This document shows, one piece after another, positions 25,387 through 33,639 of a DNA stretch of 64,000 nt. The stretch covers positions 93,611 through 157,610 of the forward strand of contig JAFRUI010000013.1 of the NCBI GenBank assembly GCA_017438945.1, given 5' to 3'. The notes under the pieces are model-generated. The model saw nothing but the letters and a program-made list of their open reading frames with translations, made no database searches and was not told the DNA's origin. Source of the stretch: Bacteroidales bacterium. Its GTDB lineage: Bacteria; Bacteroidota; Bacteroidia; Bacteroidales; WCHB1-69. The first letter of the stretch is position 1; each line of letters starts with the position of its first letter. The position numbers and the translations under genes are program-made.

Positions 25387-26583
25387 ATGGGCAAACATAT
25401 TGTCATAGGCATTTCCGGCGGCATCGCGGCCTACAAAACCCTGTCGCTGATACGGCTGTTCAAAAAGAACGGCTATGAAGTTCGTGTCACGGCCACACGA
25501 AATGCCCTGCAATTTGTCACCCCGTTGACCATAGAGACGCTGTCGCAGAACAGACTGTACACGGACATGTTCGACACTCAACGCACGCTGGAGGTCGAGC
25601 ACATCAGCATGGCTGAATGGGCAGATGCCCTTGTGGTGGCCCCTGCCACGGCTAACATTATCGCCAAGTTCTCACACGGCATCGCCGACGACGCGCTCTC
25701 TACCCTTTTTCTGGCCGTCAAAAAGCCCGTGTTCATCGCCCCCGCCATGAACAGCAACATGTTCGGCAACATTGCAGTACAACAGAACATCGCCAACCTG
25801 CAGGAGCGCGGCTGCCATATCCTCTCCCCGAACGATGGCTTCCTGGCCTGCGGGACCACCGGCAGCGGACGGATGCAGGAACCCGAAGAGATTTTTGACA
25901 CCGTGGACGAATACCTTTCGGAGGACCGCTCCCTGCAAGGCAAAAACGTGATGATCACCGCCGGTCCGACGTACGAGCCCATTGATCCCGTACGCTTCAT
26001 CGGAAACCACTCCTCCGGCCTCATGGGTTTCTGCCTCGCCGAAGCCGCCGCCCGCAAAGGCGCGAAAGTCGCCCTCGTGACCGGTCCCTCCAGCTGTACC
26101 GCACATCACAGCAACATCACTCGCTACGATGTGAAAACAGCCGAAGAGATGTACCAACAGTGCATGAAACTGGTTGACAATCAAGACATCATCATCATGT
26201 CCGCGGCCGTGGCCGACTATACGCCCGCACACGTGGCACCCGAGAAAATCAAAAAGGATTTCGCACAACTCTCTGTAGAGCTGGTCAAAACCAAAGACAT
26301 CCTCGCCTCAGTCGGCAAAATCAAAAGAGACAACCAACTGCTGATCGGTTTCGCCCTGGAAACGGAAAACGAAATCGAAAACGCCAAGAAAAAACTGCAT
26401 AATAAAAACGCAGACCTCATCGTTCTTAATTCACTGCGTACAGAAGGCGCCGGCTTCCGCACTTCCACCAATCAGGTGACCATTTTCAGCAAAGACGGAC
26501 GCGAATTCGTCAGCGAGCTGAAAAGCAAACAAGAAATTGCAACGGAAATCCTTCAAACAGCGCAATTATACATTCATCAATAA
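25387..26583 (+). CDS. coaBC: Bifunctional phosphopantothenoylcysteine decarboxylase / phosphopantothenate-cysteine ligase
   Basis: A 398-residue fusion of CoaC and CoaB that makes 4'-phosphopantetheine for coenzyme A. The CoaC half binds FMN ([17 protein letters not shown]) and has the active-site His in [20 protein letters not shown] plus the PAMNSNMF motif. The CoaB half starts near residue 190 with [29 protein letters not shown] sequence, and includes [10 protein letters not shown] and GFALETENE. Both halves look complete. It is the third gene of the bamD operon. Confidence 0.96.
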   Translation: MGKHIVIGISGGIAAYKTLSLIRLFKKNGYEVRVTATRNALQFVTPLTIETLSQNRLYTDMFDTQRTLEVEHISMAEWADALVVAPATANIIAKFSHGIADDALSTLFLAVKKPVFIAPAMNSNMFGNIAVQQNIANLQERGCHILSPNDGFLACGTTGSGRMQEPEEIFDTVDEYLSEDRSLQGKNVMITAGPTYEPIDPVRFIGNHSSGLMGFCLAEAAARKGAKVALVTGPSSCTAHHSNITRYDVKTAEEMYQQCMKLVDNQDIIIMSAAVADYTPAHVAPEKIKKDFAQLSVELVKTKDILASVGKIKRDNQLLIGFALETENEIENAKKKLHNKNADLIVLNSLRTEGAGFRTSTNQVTIFSKDGREFVSELKSKQEIATEILQTAQLYIHQ

Positions 26584-26590
26584 CAAAACT

Positions 26591-27499
26591 ATGAAACGCA
26601 TATTCGGACTAATACTCCTACTGGTCATCTCTCTCGGGACATTGAAAGCCCAAGACTTCCAATGTTCGATCTCGCTCAACACCACTCAGATCGCAAGCTC
26701 TGGCAATCAGCAAAGATTCAATGAATTACGGCAAAAAATATACACCTTCGTCCATGACCGGAAATGGTGCCAGTACAACCTGAAACAGAACGAACGCATC
26801 GAATGTTCCATGACCCTCAACCTCACCAAGGCTTCCGGCGACGAATACGAAGGCACTATGACTCTGGTACTTCAACGTCCTGTGTTCAAGGCAAGCTACA
26901 AGACCACCTTGATGAGTTTTCAGGACAAAAAGATAAAATTCCGTTATGCGGACGGTGACCCCCTGGAATATGACGAGAACGCCACACTTTCAGATCTGAC
27001 CGCCATCATCGCATATTACCTGAACCTTTTCATCGGCGTTGAACTGGACTCTTTCTCCCCGAATGGCGGAGCCGCCTATTTTGCCAAATGCCAGAACACC
27101 GCCAACCTGAACGCAAAAGAAGTGGGCTGGAGCGTGGCGGAAAGCGGACAGAACAACCGCTATTGGATTGCCGAGAACTTCAACAACGGCACTTACAGCA
27201 AAATACATGACTTTTACTATCAATATCACCGCTTAGGCTTGGATGTCATGTATGAGACTCCCGATGCGGGACGCGCGGTCATCCTCGAAAGCCTGAAACT
27301 GCTGCAGCAGGTCAACGCCCAGAAATCCAACCTCGCGGTCGTACGTATCATCCTGAACACCAAAAAGGACGAAATCATCAACATTTTCAAGGAAGGTATG
27401 CCGTCGGAGAAGACCCAGGTCATCAACATCATGAAACAGATTGACCCCACCAACTCCTCCTCCTACGATGCCATTAACGCCGCATCATCCAGACAGTAG
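26591..27499 (+). CDS. DUF4835 family periplasmic protein
   Basis: A 302-residue exported protein with signal peptide (IFGLILLLVISLGTLKAQ) and family features of DUF4835: an early CSISLNTTQIASS segment, FTFVHDRKWCQYN-like text (here YTFVHDRKWCQYNL), a core QRPVFKASYKTTLM, and AYYLNLFIGVELDSFSPNGG. DUF4835 occurs almost only in Bacteroidetes and lies between coaBC and recN in this group, as here. Its function is unknown. The frame extends upstream to 26537 inside coaBC, but ATG 26591 gives the signal peptide and an 8-base gap. Confidence 0.9.
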   Translation: MKRIFGLILLLVISLGTLKAQDFQCSISLNTTQIASSGNQQRFNELRQKIYTFVHDRKWCQYNLKQNERIECSMTLNLTKASGDEYEGTMTLVLQRPVFKASYKTTLMSFQDKKIKFRYADGDPLEYDENATLSDLTAIIAYYLNLFIGVELDSFSPNGGAAYFAKCQNTANLNAKEVGWSVAESGQNNRYWIAENFNNGTYSKIHDFYYQYHRLGLDVMYETPDAGRAVILESLKLLQQVNAQKSNLAVVRIILNTKKDEIINIFKEGMPSEKTQVINIMKQIDPTNSSSYDAINAASSRQ

Positions 27500-27501
27500 C
27501 T

Positions 27502-29169
27502 ATGCTTACCTCCTTACAGATAGAGAACTATGCGATTATCCGGTCTCTGAAAATCCCGTTTCATGAAGGGCTGACCGCCATCACCGGCGAAACCGGTGCC
27601 GGCAAATCCATACTCATGGGTGCATTGTCGCTGATTTTGGGCAACCGCGCCGACACCGACATCCTGTTCGACAAATCCCGGAAATGCATCGTGGAAGCCA
27701 CCTTCGACATCCGAGGGCTGAACCTCCAACCCCATTTCGACCAACTTGACCTGGACTACCAAGAGGAGACCCTCATCCGTCGCGAAATCAACGAACACGG
27801 AAAATCACGCGCCTTCATCAACGACACCCCCGTGAATCTGTCCACTTTGAAGACCATCTCCTCTTCGCTGGTGGACATCCATTCCCAACACCAGACCCTC
27901 ATGCTGCAAAACGCCGGATTCAGACTTCAGCTTCTAGACCAGTTCGCCCAGAACCAACAGCTCGTGTCCGACTACCAACAGGCGCTTCACTTGTGGCGAA
28001 CCAAGAAAAACGACCTGGATGCGCTGAAACAGAAATGCGAGGAAGCCGCTTTGAAATACGACTATAATCTCTTCACCATCAACGAACTGGAAAAAGCAGC
28101 CATCCAACCGGACGAGCAGAGTACCATCGAACAGAAAATCACGGAACTGACACACGCGGAGAGCATCAAGACGCACTTGTACAATGCGGCAAATCTTCTT
28201 TCCGAACAAGAAGGTAACAACATCCTCTCCATGTTGAAATCGGTGCAACACGAATGCCAAGCCCTGGAAAATCTTGGGGATGACTATGCCTCATTCCTTC
28301 AACGTGCCGAGAGTCTTTACGCGGAAACCCAGGATCTGGCTTACGAGATTTCCAAAAAAAGCGACCAAATAGAGATTAACCCTGCCATGCTGGAGCAGTT
28401 GAACGAACGGTTAGACCTTATTTTCTCGCTTCAGAACAAATACCACGCCCACGACAACGAAGAGTTGGTGACGTTGCTGGAATCTCTCCGTCAAGAAGTG
28501 GAATCCTATACTGACGACAGAGAACAACTGACGGAAACAGAACGGCAGACAGCACAATTGGAGACCGAGGTGAGGAACCTTGCCAAAAACGTATGTGAAT
28601 CCCGTAAAAGGGCGATACCCGCTTTAGTAAACGCCATGGAGGAACGCCTACGTAAACTAGGCATGTCCGAAAGCAAATTCAGTGTAATCCTGCAAGAAAC
28701 CAATGATCTACATGAAAACGGCACGGATATTGCCACTTTTCTGTTCTCAGCGAACGCCGGCGTCGAACTCTCCGACATGTCCAAAATCGCTTCTGGCGGT
28801 GAAATGTCTCGCATCATGCTCTGTCTCAAGTCTATCATCACCGACTCCATGTATCTTCCCACGATTATTTTTGATGAAATAGACACCGGCATATCTGGAG
28901 AAACAGCCTCAAAAGTGGGGCAAATGATGCAACAACTGGCGGGGAAACACCAAGTTATCGCCATCACGCACCTTCCTCAAATCGCGGCGCGTGGCCGAAA
29001 CCACTATTGGGTTTTCAAGCAAACAATTGACAATCAAACTTATACAAACATAAAACCGCTCAACATGCAGGAACGAGAACAGATGTTGGCCACCATGATG
29101 AGTGGCGAAAACCGTACCGAAACAGCTGTCGCCTCCGCTCGCGAGTTGTTACAATCCAGTCAGAATTAG
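27502..29169 (+). CDS. recN: DNA repair protein RecN
   Basis: A 555-residue SMC-like ATPase for double-strand break repair. The N-terminal ATP-binding part has the Walker A motif TGETGAGKSILMGAL near residue 30. A long coiled coil covers about 150-370, and the C-terminal half holds the ABC signature KIASGGEMSRIMLCLKSI and Walker B motif TIIFDEIDTGISGE, followed by the HQVIAITHLPQIAA switch region. Length and motif order are normal. It starts 2 bases after the DUF4835 gene. Confidence 0.97.
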   Translation: MLTSLQIENYAIIRSLKIPFHEGLTAITGETGAGKSILMGALSLILGNRADTDILFDKSRKCIVEATFDIRGLNLQPHFDQLDLDYQEETLIRREINEHGKSRAFINDTPVNLSTLKTISSSLVDIHSQHQTLMLQNAGFRLQLLDQFAQNQQLVSDYQQALHLWRTKKNDLDALKQKCEEAALKYDYNLFTINELEKAAIQPDEQSTIEQKITELTHAESIKTHLYNAANLLSEQEGNNILSMLKSVQHECQALENLGDDYASFLQRAESLYAETQDLAYEISKKSDQIEINPAMLEQLNERLDLIFSLQNKYHAHDNEELVTLLESLRQEVESYTDDREQLTETERQTAQLETEVRNLAKNVCESRKRAIPALVNAMEERLRKLGMSESKFSVILQETNDLHENGTDIATFLFSANAGVELSDMSKIASGGEMSRIMLCLKSIITDSMYLPTIIFDEIDTGISGETASKVGQMMQQLAGKHQVIAITHLPQIAARGRNHYWVFKQTIDNQTYTNIKPLNMQEREQMLATMMSGENRTETAVASARELLQSSQN

Positions 29170-29184
29170 CCAATCAAACACATT

Positions 29185-29808
29185 ATGAAAAAAACACTTA
29201 TCATACTGCTCACCGCCATGCTCGTCGCGACAGCCGGACAAGCCCAGCACCGTCGCCCCACGCCCGACAGAAAATTCATCTACATGACTTCTGTTGGTTA
29301 TGCGACTGGTGTCGGGCAAATCAAATTGGAGCAACAGACCGTGCAAAACCGGAACTTTGACATCTCCGTCAACCAGTTGCTGGGATATCAATTCAACCCT
29401 TACTTCCAATTGGGCTTGGGCGCCGGATTCGACTTTTGGAGACACACCGCTTTTATACCCATCTACTTGAATGTCACGGTGAATTTCACTGATACAAAAT
29501 TCGTTCCCCTGTTCTACGCCAATATGGGTTACAGCTTCAAATGGTATGTCTCCTCCGTCCCGGAAAAGATGGATCGTGTGGTACACGGCACCAAAACCGG
29601 CCCCATGGGAGAAGCCGGTATCGGCATGCGAATCAACCTCAATGAAAAAATCTCCCTCTTGATTGCCGCATGCTACAAAAACCAATACTCAGACATCCGT
29701 TACACCATCTTGGGACCCAACGACCAAGATTTTTCCGCATACTCCACCAACAAACAGAAAAACACCCTTTACCACTTCGCCGGAGTAAGACTTGGCATCC
29801 AGTATTAG
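29185..29808 (+). CDS. Predicted outer-membrane beta-barrel protein
   Basis: A 207-residue exported protein. A signal peptide (TLIILLTAMLVATAGQAQ) is followed by alternating polar and hydrophobic beta segments, among them SVNQLLGYQFNPYFQLGLGA, PIYLNVTVNFTDTKFVPLFY and EAGIGMRINLNEKISLLIAA, ending in YHFAGVRLGIQY. This pattern, with a terminal aromatic, fits a small 8-stranded outer-membrane barrel. It lies 15 bases after recN in the same direction. No specific function is apparent. Confidence 0.7.
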   Translation: MKKTLIILLTAMLVATAGQAQHRRPTPDRKFIYMTSVGYATGVGQIKLEQQTVQNRNFDISVNQLLGYQFNPYFQLGLGAGFDFWRHTAFIPIYLNVTVNFTDTKFVPLFYANMGYSFKWYVSSVPEKMDRVVHGTKTGPMGEAGIGMRINLNEKISLLIAACYKNQYSDIRYTILGPNDQDFSAYSTNKQKNTLYHFAGVRLGIQY

Positions 29809-29865
29809 CATATTGGTTATAGCCAAGGGCGTCTTACTGACCTTTCACGAATCCCCATCAAAAAA

Positions 29866-30057
29866 ATGAAAGAAACAACATACACCGCCGCTTTCGAAGA
29901 GCTGAAAGAGATTGTGAACCAGCTGGAGAACGACAGTATCAGCGTGGATGAACTGGCCGAGAAGATGAAACGCGCCACCGAGCTGATGAAAATCTGCAAA
30001 GACAAGTTGACCAAAACGGAGGAGGAGATCAACAAAACCATTTCCGAACTATCTTAA
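29866..30057 (+). CDS. xseB: Exodeoxyribonuclease VII small subunit
   Basis: A 63-residue helical protein that matches XseB: YTAAFEELKEIVNQLEND then VDELAEKMKRATELMKICKDKL, two helices with the usual LExG-like turn. It forms a complex with XseA that cuts single-stranded DNA. The gene for the large subunit is not in this window, although the two are often adjacent. Its stop codon is followed directly by the ATG of the methyltransferase gene, with no gap. Confidence 0.9.
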   Translation: MKETTYTAAFEELKEIVNQLENDSISVDELAEKMKRATELMKICKDKLTKTEEEINKTISELS

Positions 30058-30711
30058 ATGTCCACCTTCGAGCTCATCTCCCCTGAAATTGAGGCCTACT
30101 GCGAGGCCCACACCACCGAGGAATCAGATTTGCTTTATCGGTTGAACCGTCAGACCCATCTGCAAACTATTAACCCAAGGATGGCGTCCGGACAGCTCCA
30201 GGGGCAATTCTTATCGTTGATTTCCAACATGATAGTTCCAAAACGGATTTTGGAAATCGGCACCTTCACCGGCTATTCCGCCTTATGTCTGGCCACCGGA
30301 CTGACTTCAGACGGCATGCTGCACACCATCGAAATCAACGAGGAGTATGAGGACCGTATTCGCGCATACTTTGCCGAAAGTCCCTACAACCAACAAATCA
30401 CCCTTCACATCGGAGATGCCAAGACCATTGTCCCCTCGTTGGATGTACTATGGGACCTAGTGTTCATTGATGCGGAAAAAACCGACTATCAGGAGTATTA
30501 CGAGTTGGTGTTCCCTCAAGTCAAAAAGAATGGCTTCATATTGATTGACAACACTTTATGGAACAGCAAAGTGGTATGCGAAGTACAACATAACGACAAA
30601 GACACCCAAGCCATACTGGCCTTTAACGATATGGTTCAGCATGACGAGCGTGTGCGCAACTTGCTTCTGCCTTTCCGTGACGGCATTATGATAATTGAAA
30701 AACTACAATGA
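30058..30711 (+). CDS. O-methyltransferase (class I SAM-dependent, caffeoyl-CoA type)
   Basis: A 217-residue cytoplasmic methyltransferase. The SAM-binding motif is [21 protein letters not shown] near residue 60, followed by [14 protein letters not shown]. The metal-binding acidic block is [16 protein letters not shown], then [15 protein letters not shown], typical of the COMT-like TrmR/YrrM group. Many bacterial members modify tRNA wobble uridine, and the following gene trmD modifies tRNA too; that link is suggestive but unproven. It overlaps trmD by 4 bases. Confidence 0.92.
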   Translation: MSTFELISPEIEAYCEAHTTEESDLLYRLNRQTHLQTINPRMASGQLQGQFLSLISNMIVPKRILEIGTFTGYSALCLATGLTSDGMLHTIEINEEYEDRIRAYFAESPYNQQITLHIGDAKTIVPSLDVLWDLVFIDAEKTDYQEYYELVFPQVKKNGFILIDNTLWNSKVVCEVQHNDKDTQAILAFNDMVQHDERVRNLLLPFRDGIMIIEKLQ

Positions 30712-31391
30712 TGAGAATAGACATACTGACTCTTTTTCCTGAGATGTTCCCAGGTGTTTTTGGAAGCTCGATTCTAAAACGAGCCGTCCAGAAACAATAC
30801 ATTGAGTTATATACTCATGACATCCGGGATTACACCTTCGACAAACACCGCCGTGCTGACGACTACCCGTTCGGAGGGGGCGCCGGCATGGTAATGATGG
30901 TCGAGCCCATCGCACGCTGCATTGAACAATTGAAGAGCGAGCGGGAGTATGACGGCATTTTCCTGATGGCGCCTGACGGCACCACCTTCAACCAGCAGAA
31001 AGCCAACGAGATGTCTCTACTCAAGAACATCATCCTGCTATGCGGACATTACAAGGGCGTTGACGAGCGCGTGCGCGAGCTTTACATCACCGAAGACCTC
31101 AGCATCGGCGATTACGTGCTTTCCGGCGGTGAATTGGCCGCCATGGTCATCACCGACGCGATTGCCCGCGTGATCCCCGGCGTCATCAGTGATGGTGCCT
31201 CCGCCCTTTCCGACTCTTTCCAGGACAACCTGCTCTCCGCCCCCGTATATACACGCCCCGCTGACTTCCGGGGGCACCGCGTGCCCGACGTGCTCCTCTC
31301 CGGCAACCAGAAACTGATTGACGAATGGCGTATGGACCAACAAATCACAAGAACACAAGAACGACGACCAGACCTTCTCAGCCATGAATAA
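30708..31391 (+). CDS. trmD: tRNA (guanine37-N1)-methyltransferase
   Basis: A 227-residue SPOUT-class methyltransferase that makes m1G37 in tRNA and prevents frameshifting. Conserved blocks are present: [14 protein letters not shown] at the N-terminus, [30 protein letters not shown] and the SAM-knot motif [19 protein letters not shown]. Its ATG overlaps the stop of the O-methyltransferase gene (ATGA), and it overlaps the O-antigen ligase gene by 8 bases at its 3' end, so translation of all three is probably coupled. Confidence 0.97.
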   Translation: MMRIDILTLFPEMFPGVFGSSILKRAVQKQYIELYTHDIRDYTFDKHRRADDYPFGGGAGMVMMVEPIARCIEQLKSEREYDGIFLMAPDGTTFNQQKANEMSLLKNIILLCGHYKGVDERVRELYITEDLSIGDYVLSGGELAAMVITDAIARVIPGVISDGASALSDSFQDNLLSAPVYTRPADFRGHRVPDVLLSGNQKLIDEWRMDQQITRTQERRPDLLSHE

Positions 31392-32655
31392 GCTCCACTC
31401 CTACCTCCTGTCCCTGGAGACATCAGACCCCTATTTCAACGTCAGCTACATACTGATGATGTTGATGATGGCGCTTCTGCCCTTCACCACCTTCTTCATG
31501 TGGCCCATCGGCGTTCTTCTGATGCTGCTTTGTTTTTTTCAGGGAAACTGGCGCGAGAAGTGGGAAAACTTCAAAATCAATGACGGAATCCCCTACGGAT
31601 GCTTCCTGCTCGGCATCTGTCTCATACCGCTGTTGGGATTCATCAACTCTGAAAACATGCCCATTGCCTGGCGCACGTTCGAATGCTATATCTGGTTCTT
31701 TTTTACCCCGTTCATCTTTCTGACCACCTCTCCGAAAATCTGGAAAAAGCAGCATTTTAACGTCTTGCTGGCGCTCTTTTCCATCGGGGAGCTCCTTTAT
31801 TTGGCTTTCTTGTTCACCAACGGCATCCGACAGGCCATTGCAAATGGCAATATAAGCTATATGTACAACAATTTCTTCTGTTACAATAGTCATCATGCCT
31901 ACGTTGCGTTATATGCCACTTTTGTATATATACTGATTTTCAAAAACTTGCTCGAAAACCAGCATAAAATGCCAAAGGCTCGTGTCGTTTTGCTCTACTT
32001 CCTGGAAGTGTTCTTGGCTGTGGGAATATTCTGCATGTACTCCCGGGCGGGCATCCTCATATTCCTGATCGTGCATATAGTTTGGAGCGGCTATGCTATC
32101 TACCTCAAACACTCCCGATGGAAGATTATCTCTTTGATATTGATTATCGTATTTGCCTCCTTCGCGGTATTCCTTGCCACTGCCCCTGACAACCGTTTCA
32201 ACATGCAATCCCTCACCTTGGAGAGCGAAGACGGCAAAAGTCCTGACCCGCGACTGATTATATGGCAGGCGGCCTGGGATGGCGCCGTAGAGAATCTGCC
32301 TTGGGGGGTGGGAACAGGCGACGGCAACGACATGGTGGTGAAAATGTACCACGAAAACGGTTTTTGGCCCCACAGCGACCATCCTTTCAACGCTCATAAC
32401 CAGTTCCTGTTTGCCCTGCTCACCAACGGCATTTTGGGACTTCTCCTTACCGTACTCTATTTTCTCGTCCCGCTCTGCACCGCAATCAAACACCGCGACA
32501 TGATGCTGTTCAGCATATTCCTGCTGCTTTTCTTCAACTGCCTGGTGGAGTGCATGTTCGACCGGCGTGCCGGAGTTGATTTCTTTGCTATTATGATTCC
32601 TTTGTTTATTGTTAAAGTCCATTCTTTTCAACACCAAAAAAATTCCCTGACATGA
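31384..32655 (+). CDS. O-antigen ligase / polymerase family membrane protein
   Basis: A 423-residue polytopic membrane protein with about ten to twelve hydrophobic helices. The Wzy_C/O-antigen ligase signature region is the large loop near residues 300-350 with [27 protein letters not shown] and [20 protein letters not shown], which holds the conserved His and Arg. Such proteins join or polymerise surface glycans at the periplasmic side of the inner membrane. The start at 31384 (MNKLHSYLL) is chosen over a longer frame inside trmD. It is coupled to the next gene by an ATGA overlap. Confidence 0.88.
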   Translation: MNKLHSYLLSLETSDPYFNVSYILMMLMMALLPFTTFFMWPIGVLLMLLCFFQGNWREKWENFKINDGIPYGCFLLGICLIPLLGFINSENMPIAWRTFECYIWFFFTPFIFLTTSPKIWKKQHFNVLLALFSIGELLYLAFLFTNGIRQAIANGNISYMYNNFFCYNSHHAYVALYATFVYILIFKNLLENQHKMPKARVVLLYFLEVFLAVGIFCMYSRAGILIFLIVHIVWSGYAIYLKHSRWKIISLILIIVFASFAVFLATAPDNRFNMQSLTLESEDGKSPDPRLIIWQAAWDGAVENLPWGVGTGDGNDMVVKMYHENGFWPHSDHPFNAHNQFLFALLTNGILGLLLTVLYFLVPLCTAIKHRDMMLFSIFLLLFFNCLVECMFDRRAGVDFFAIMIPLFIVKVHSFQHQKNSLT

Positions 32656-33584
32656 AACGAACAATTTCTTTTTCCTTACTGATTTTCTTCATTTTCAACC
32701 TATTTGCACAAGAAAAGGAGACTCATCTTTATGCAGTAAAGGACACATCCAAACTATACATGGACGTTTATGTGCCGAAAGTGCAGAACGAGCAGCAGGG
32801 TTGCCTGTTTTTCGTCTTCGGGGGCGGCTTCATCGGAGGGAAACGTGACGACAACCAGATACAAAAAGTGAAGGAATATTTTACAGAAAAGGGTTATGTG
32901 GTCATCGCCATCGACTACCGGTTGGGAATGCGCGGCCAAAAGAACTTTTCGGCTTTGGCATCGGTCAAACGGTTTGACTATGCTATCCAAATGGCAGCTG
33001 AAGACCTGATATCTTCCATAGACTATACCTTGAAAAACCTCATGGAGACGAAAAAATTCAAACTCAACCGGAACAATTTCATCCTCATGGGCAGCAGTGC
33101 AGGAGCCATCGCCGCACTGCAAACTGACTACGCCCTCTGCAACGGATACTACAACAGCGGCATTTTGCCTGCCGACTTCCGCCCCGCCGGTATTATCTCC
33201 TACTCGGGAGCCATTTTCTCCCATCACGGCAGGCCGAAATACAAGAACCATGCACCTGCACCGACCCTCTTCTGTCACGGCACCGATGACAAATTGGTAA
33301 TCTATAACAAAACCAATGTCTTCAACCTCGGCCTTTTCGGCACGAATTCCATAGTGAAGGAGTTCAAGAAAAAAGGCTACGGGCACCATGTACGCCGGTA
33401 TCCAGGTCTTGGGCACCAAGTGGCTGGATTTTTTAACGATGAATTACCTCTCATTGAGCAATTCATCGAGAACATCGTCTTCGCTAATCCGAAAATCCAA
33501 ATTGACGAGACCTACTATAATCCTGACACAAAACCTTTGTGGAACAATTTCCGCGTTCGCGATCTCAAGACCGTCAAACAATAA
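32652..33584 (+). CDS. Exported alpha/beta hydrolase (esterase-like)
   Basis: A 310-residue protein with signal peptide (ISFSLLIFFIFNLFAQ). The alpha/beta hydrolase fold shows an oxyanion-hole motif FVFGGGFIGG, the nucleophile elbow GSSAG with Ser149, and later HGTDD and GLGHQVAG, which supply Asp and His. The set resembles carboxylesterase/lipase-like enzymes acting on esters in the periplasm or at the surface. It is the last gene of the long plus-strand operon and overlaps the O-antigen ligase gene by 4 bases, which hints at work on surface glycans such as deacetylation. Confidence 0.85.
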   Translation: MKRTISFSLLIFFIFNLFAQEKETHLYAVKDTSKLYMDVYVPKVQNEQQGCLFFVFGGGFIGGKRDDNQIQKVKEYFTEKGYVVIAIDYRLGMRGQKNFSALASVKRFDYAIQMAAEDLISSIDYTLKNLMETKKFKLNRNNFILMGSSAGAIAALQTDYALCNGYYNSGILPADFRPAGIISYSGAIFSHHGRPKYKNHAPAPTLFCHGTDDKLVIYNKTNVFNLGLFGTNSIVKEFKKKGYGHHVRRYPGLGHQVAGFFNDELPLIEQFIENIVFANPKIQIDETYYNPDTKPLWNNFRVRDLKTVKQ

Positions 33585-33588
33585 CAAC

Positions 33589-33613
33589 AGAGACGTGCCA
33601 TCGACACGTCTCT
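33589..33613. terminator. Hairpin between convergent genes (GAGACG repeat-like)
   Basis: AGAGACGTG, 7-base loop, CACGTCTCT. It sits between the hydrolase gene and the convergent T9SS cargo gene. The stem resembles the GAGACG palindrome family; it may serve as terminator for both. Confidence 0.6.
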
Positions 33614-33639
33614 ACACATAGATAACACAATATTTTTCC

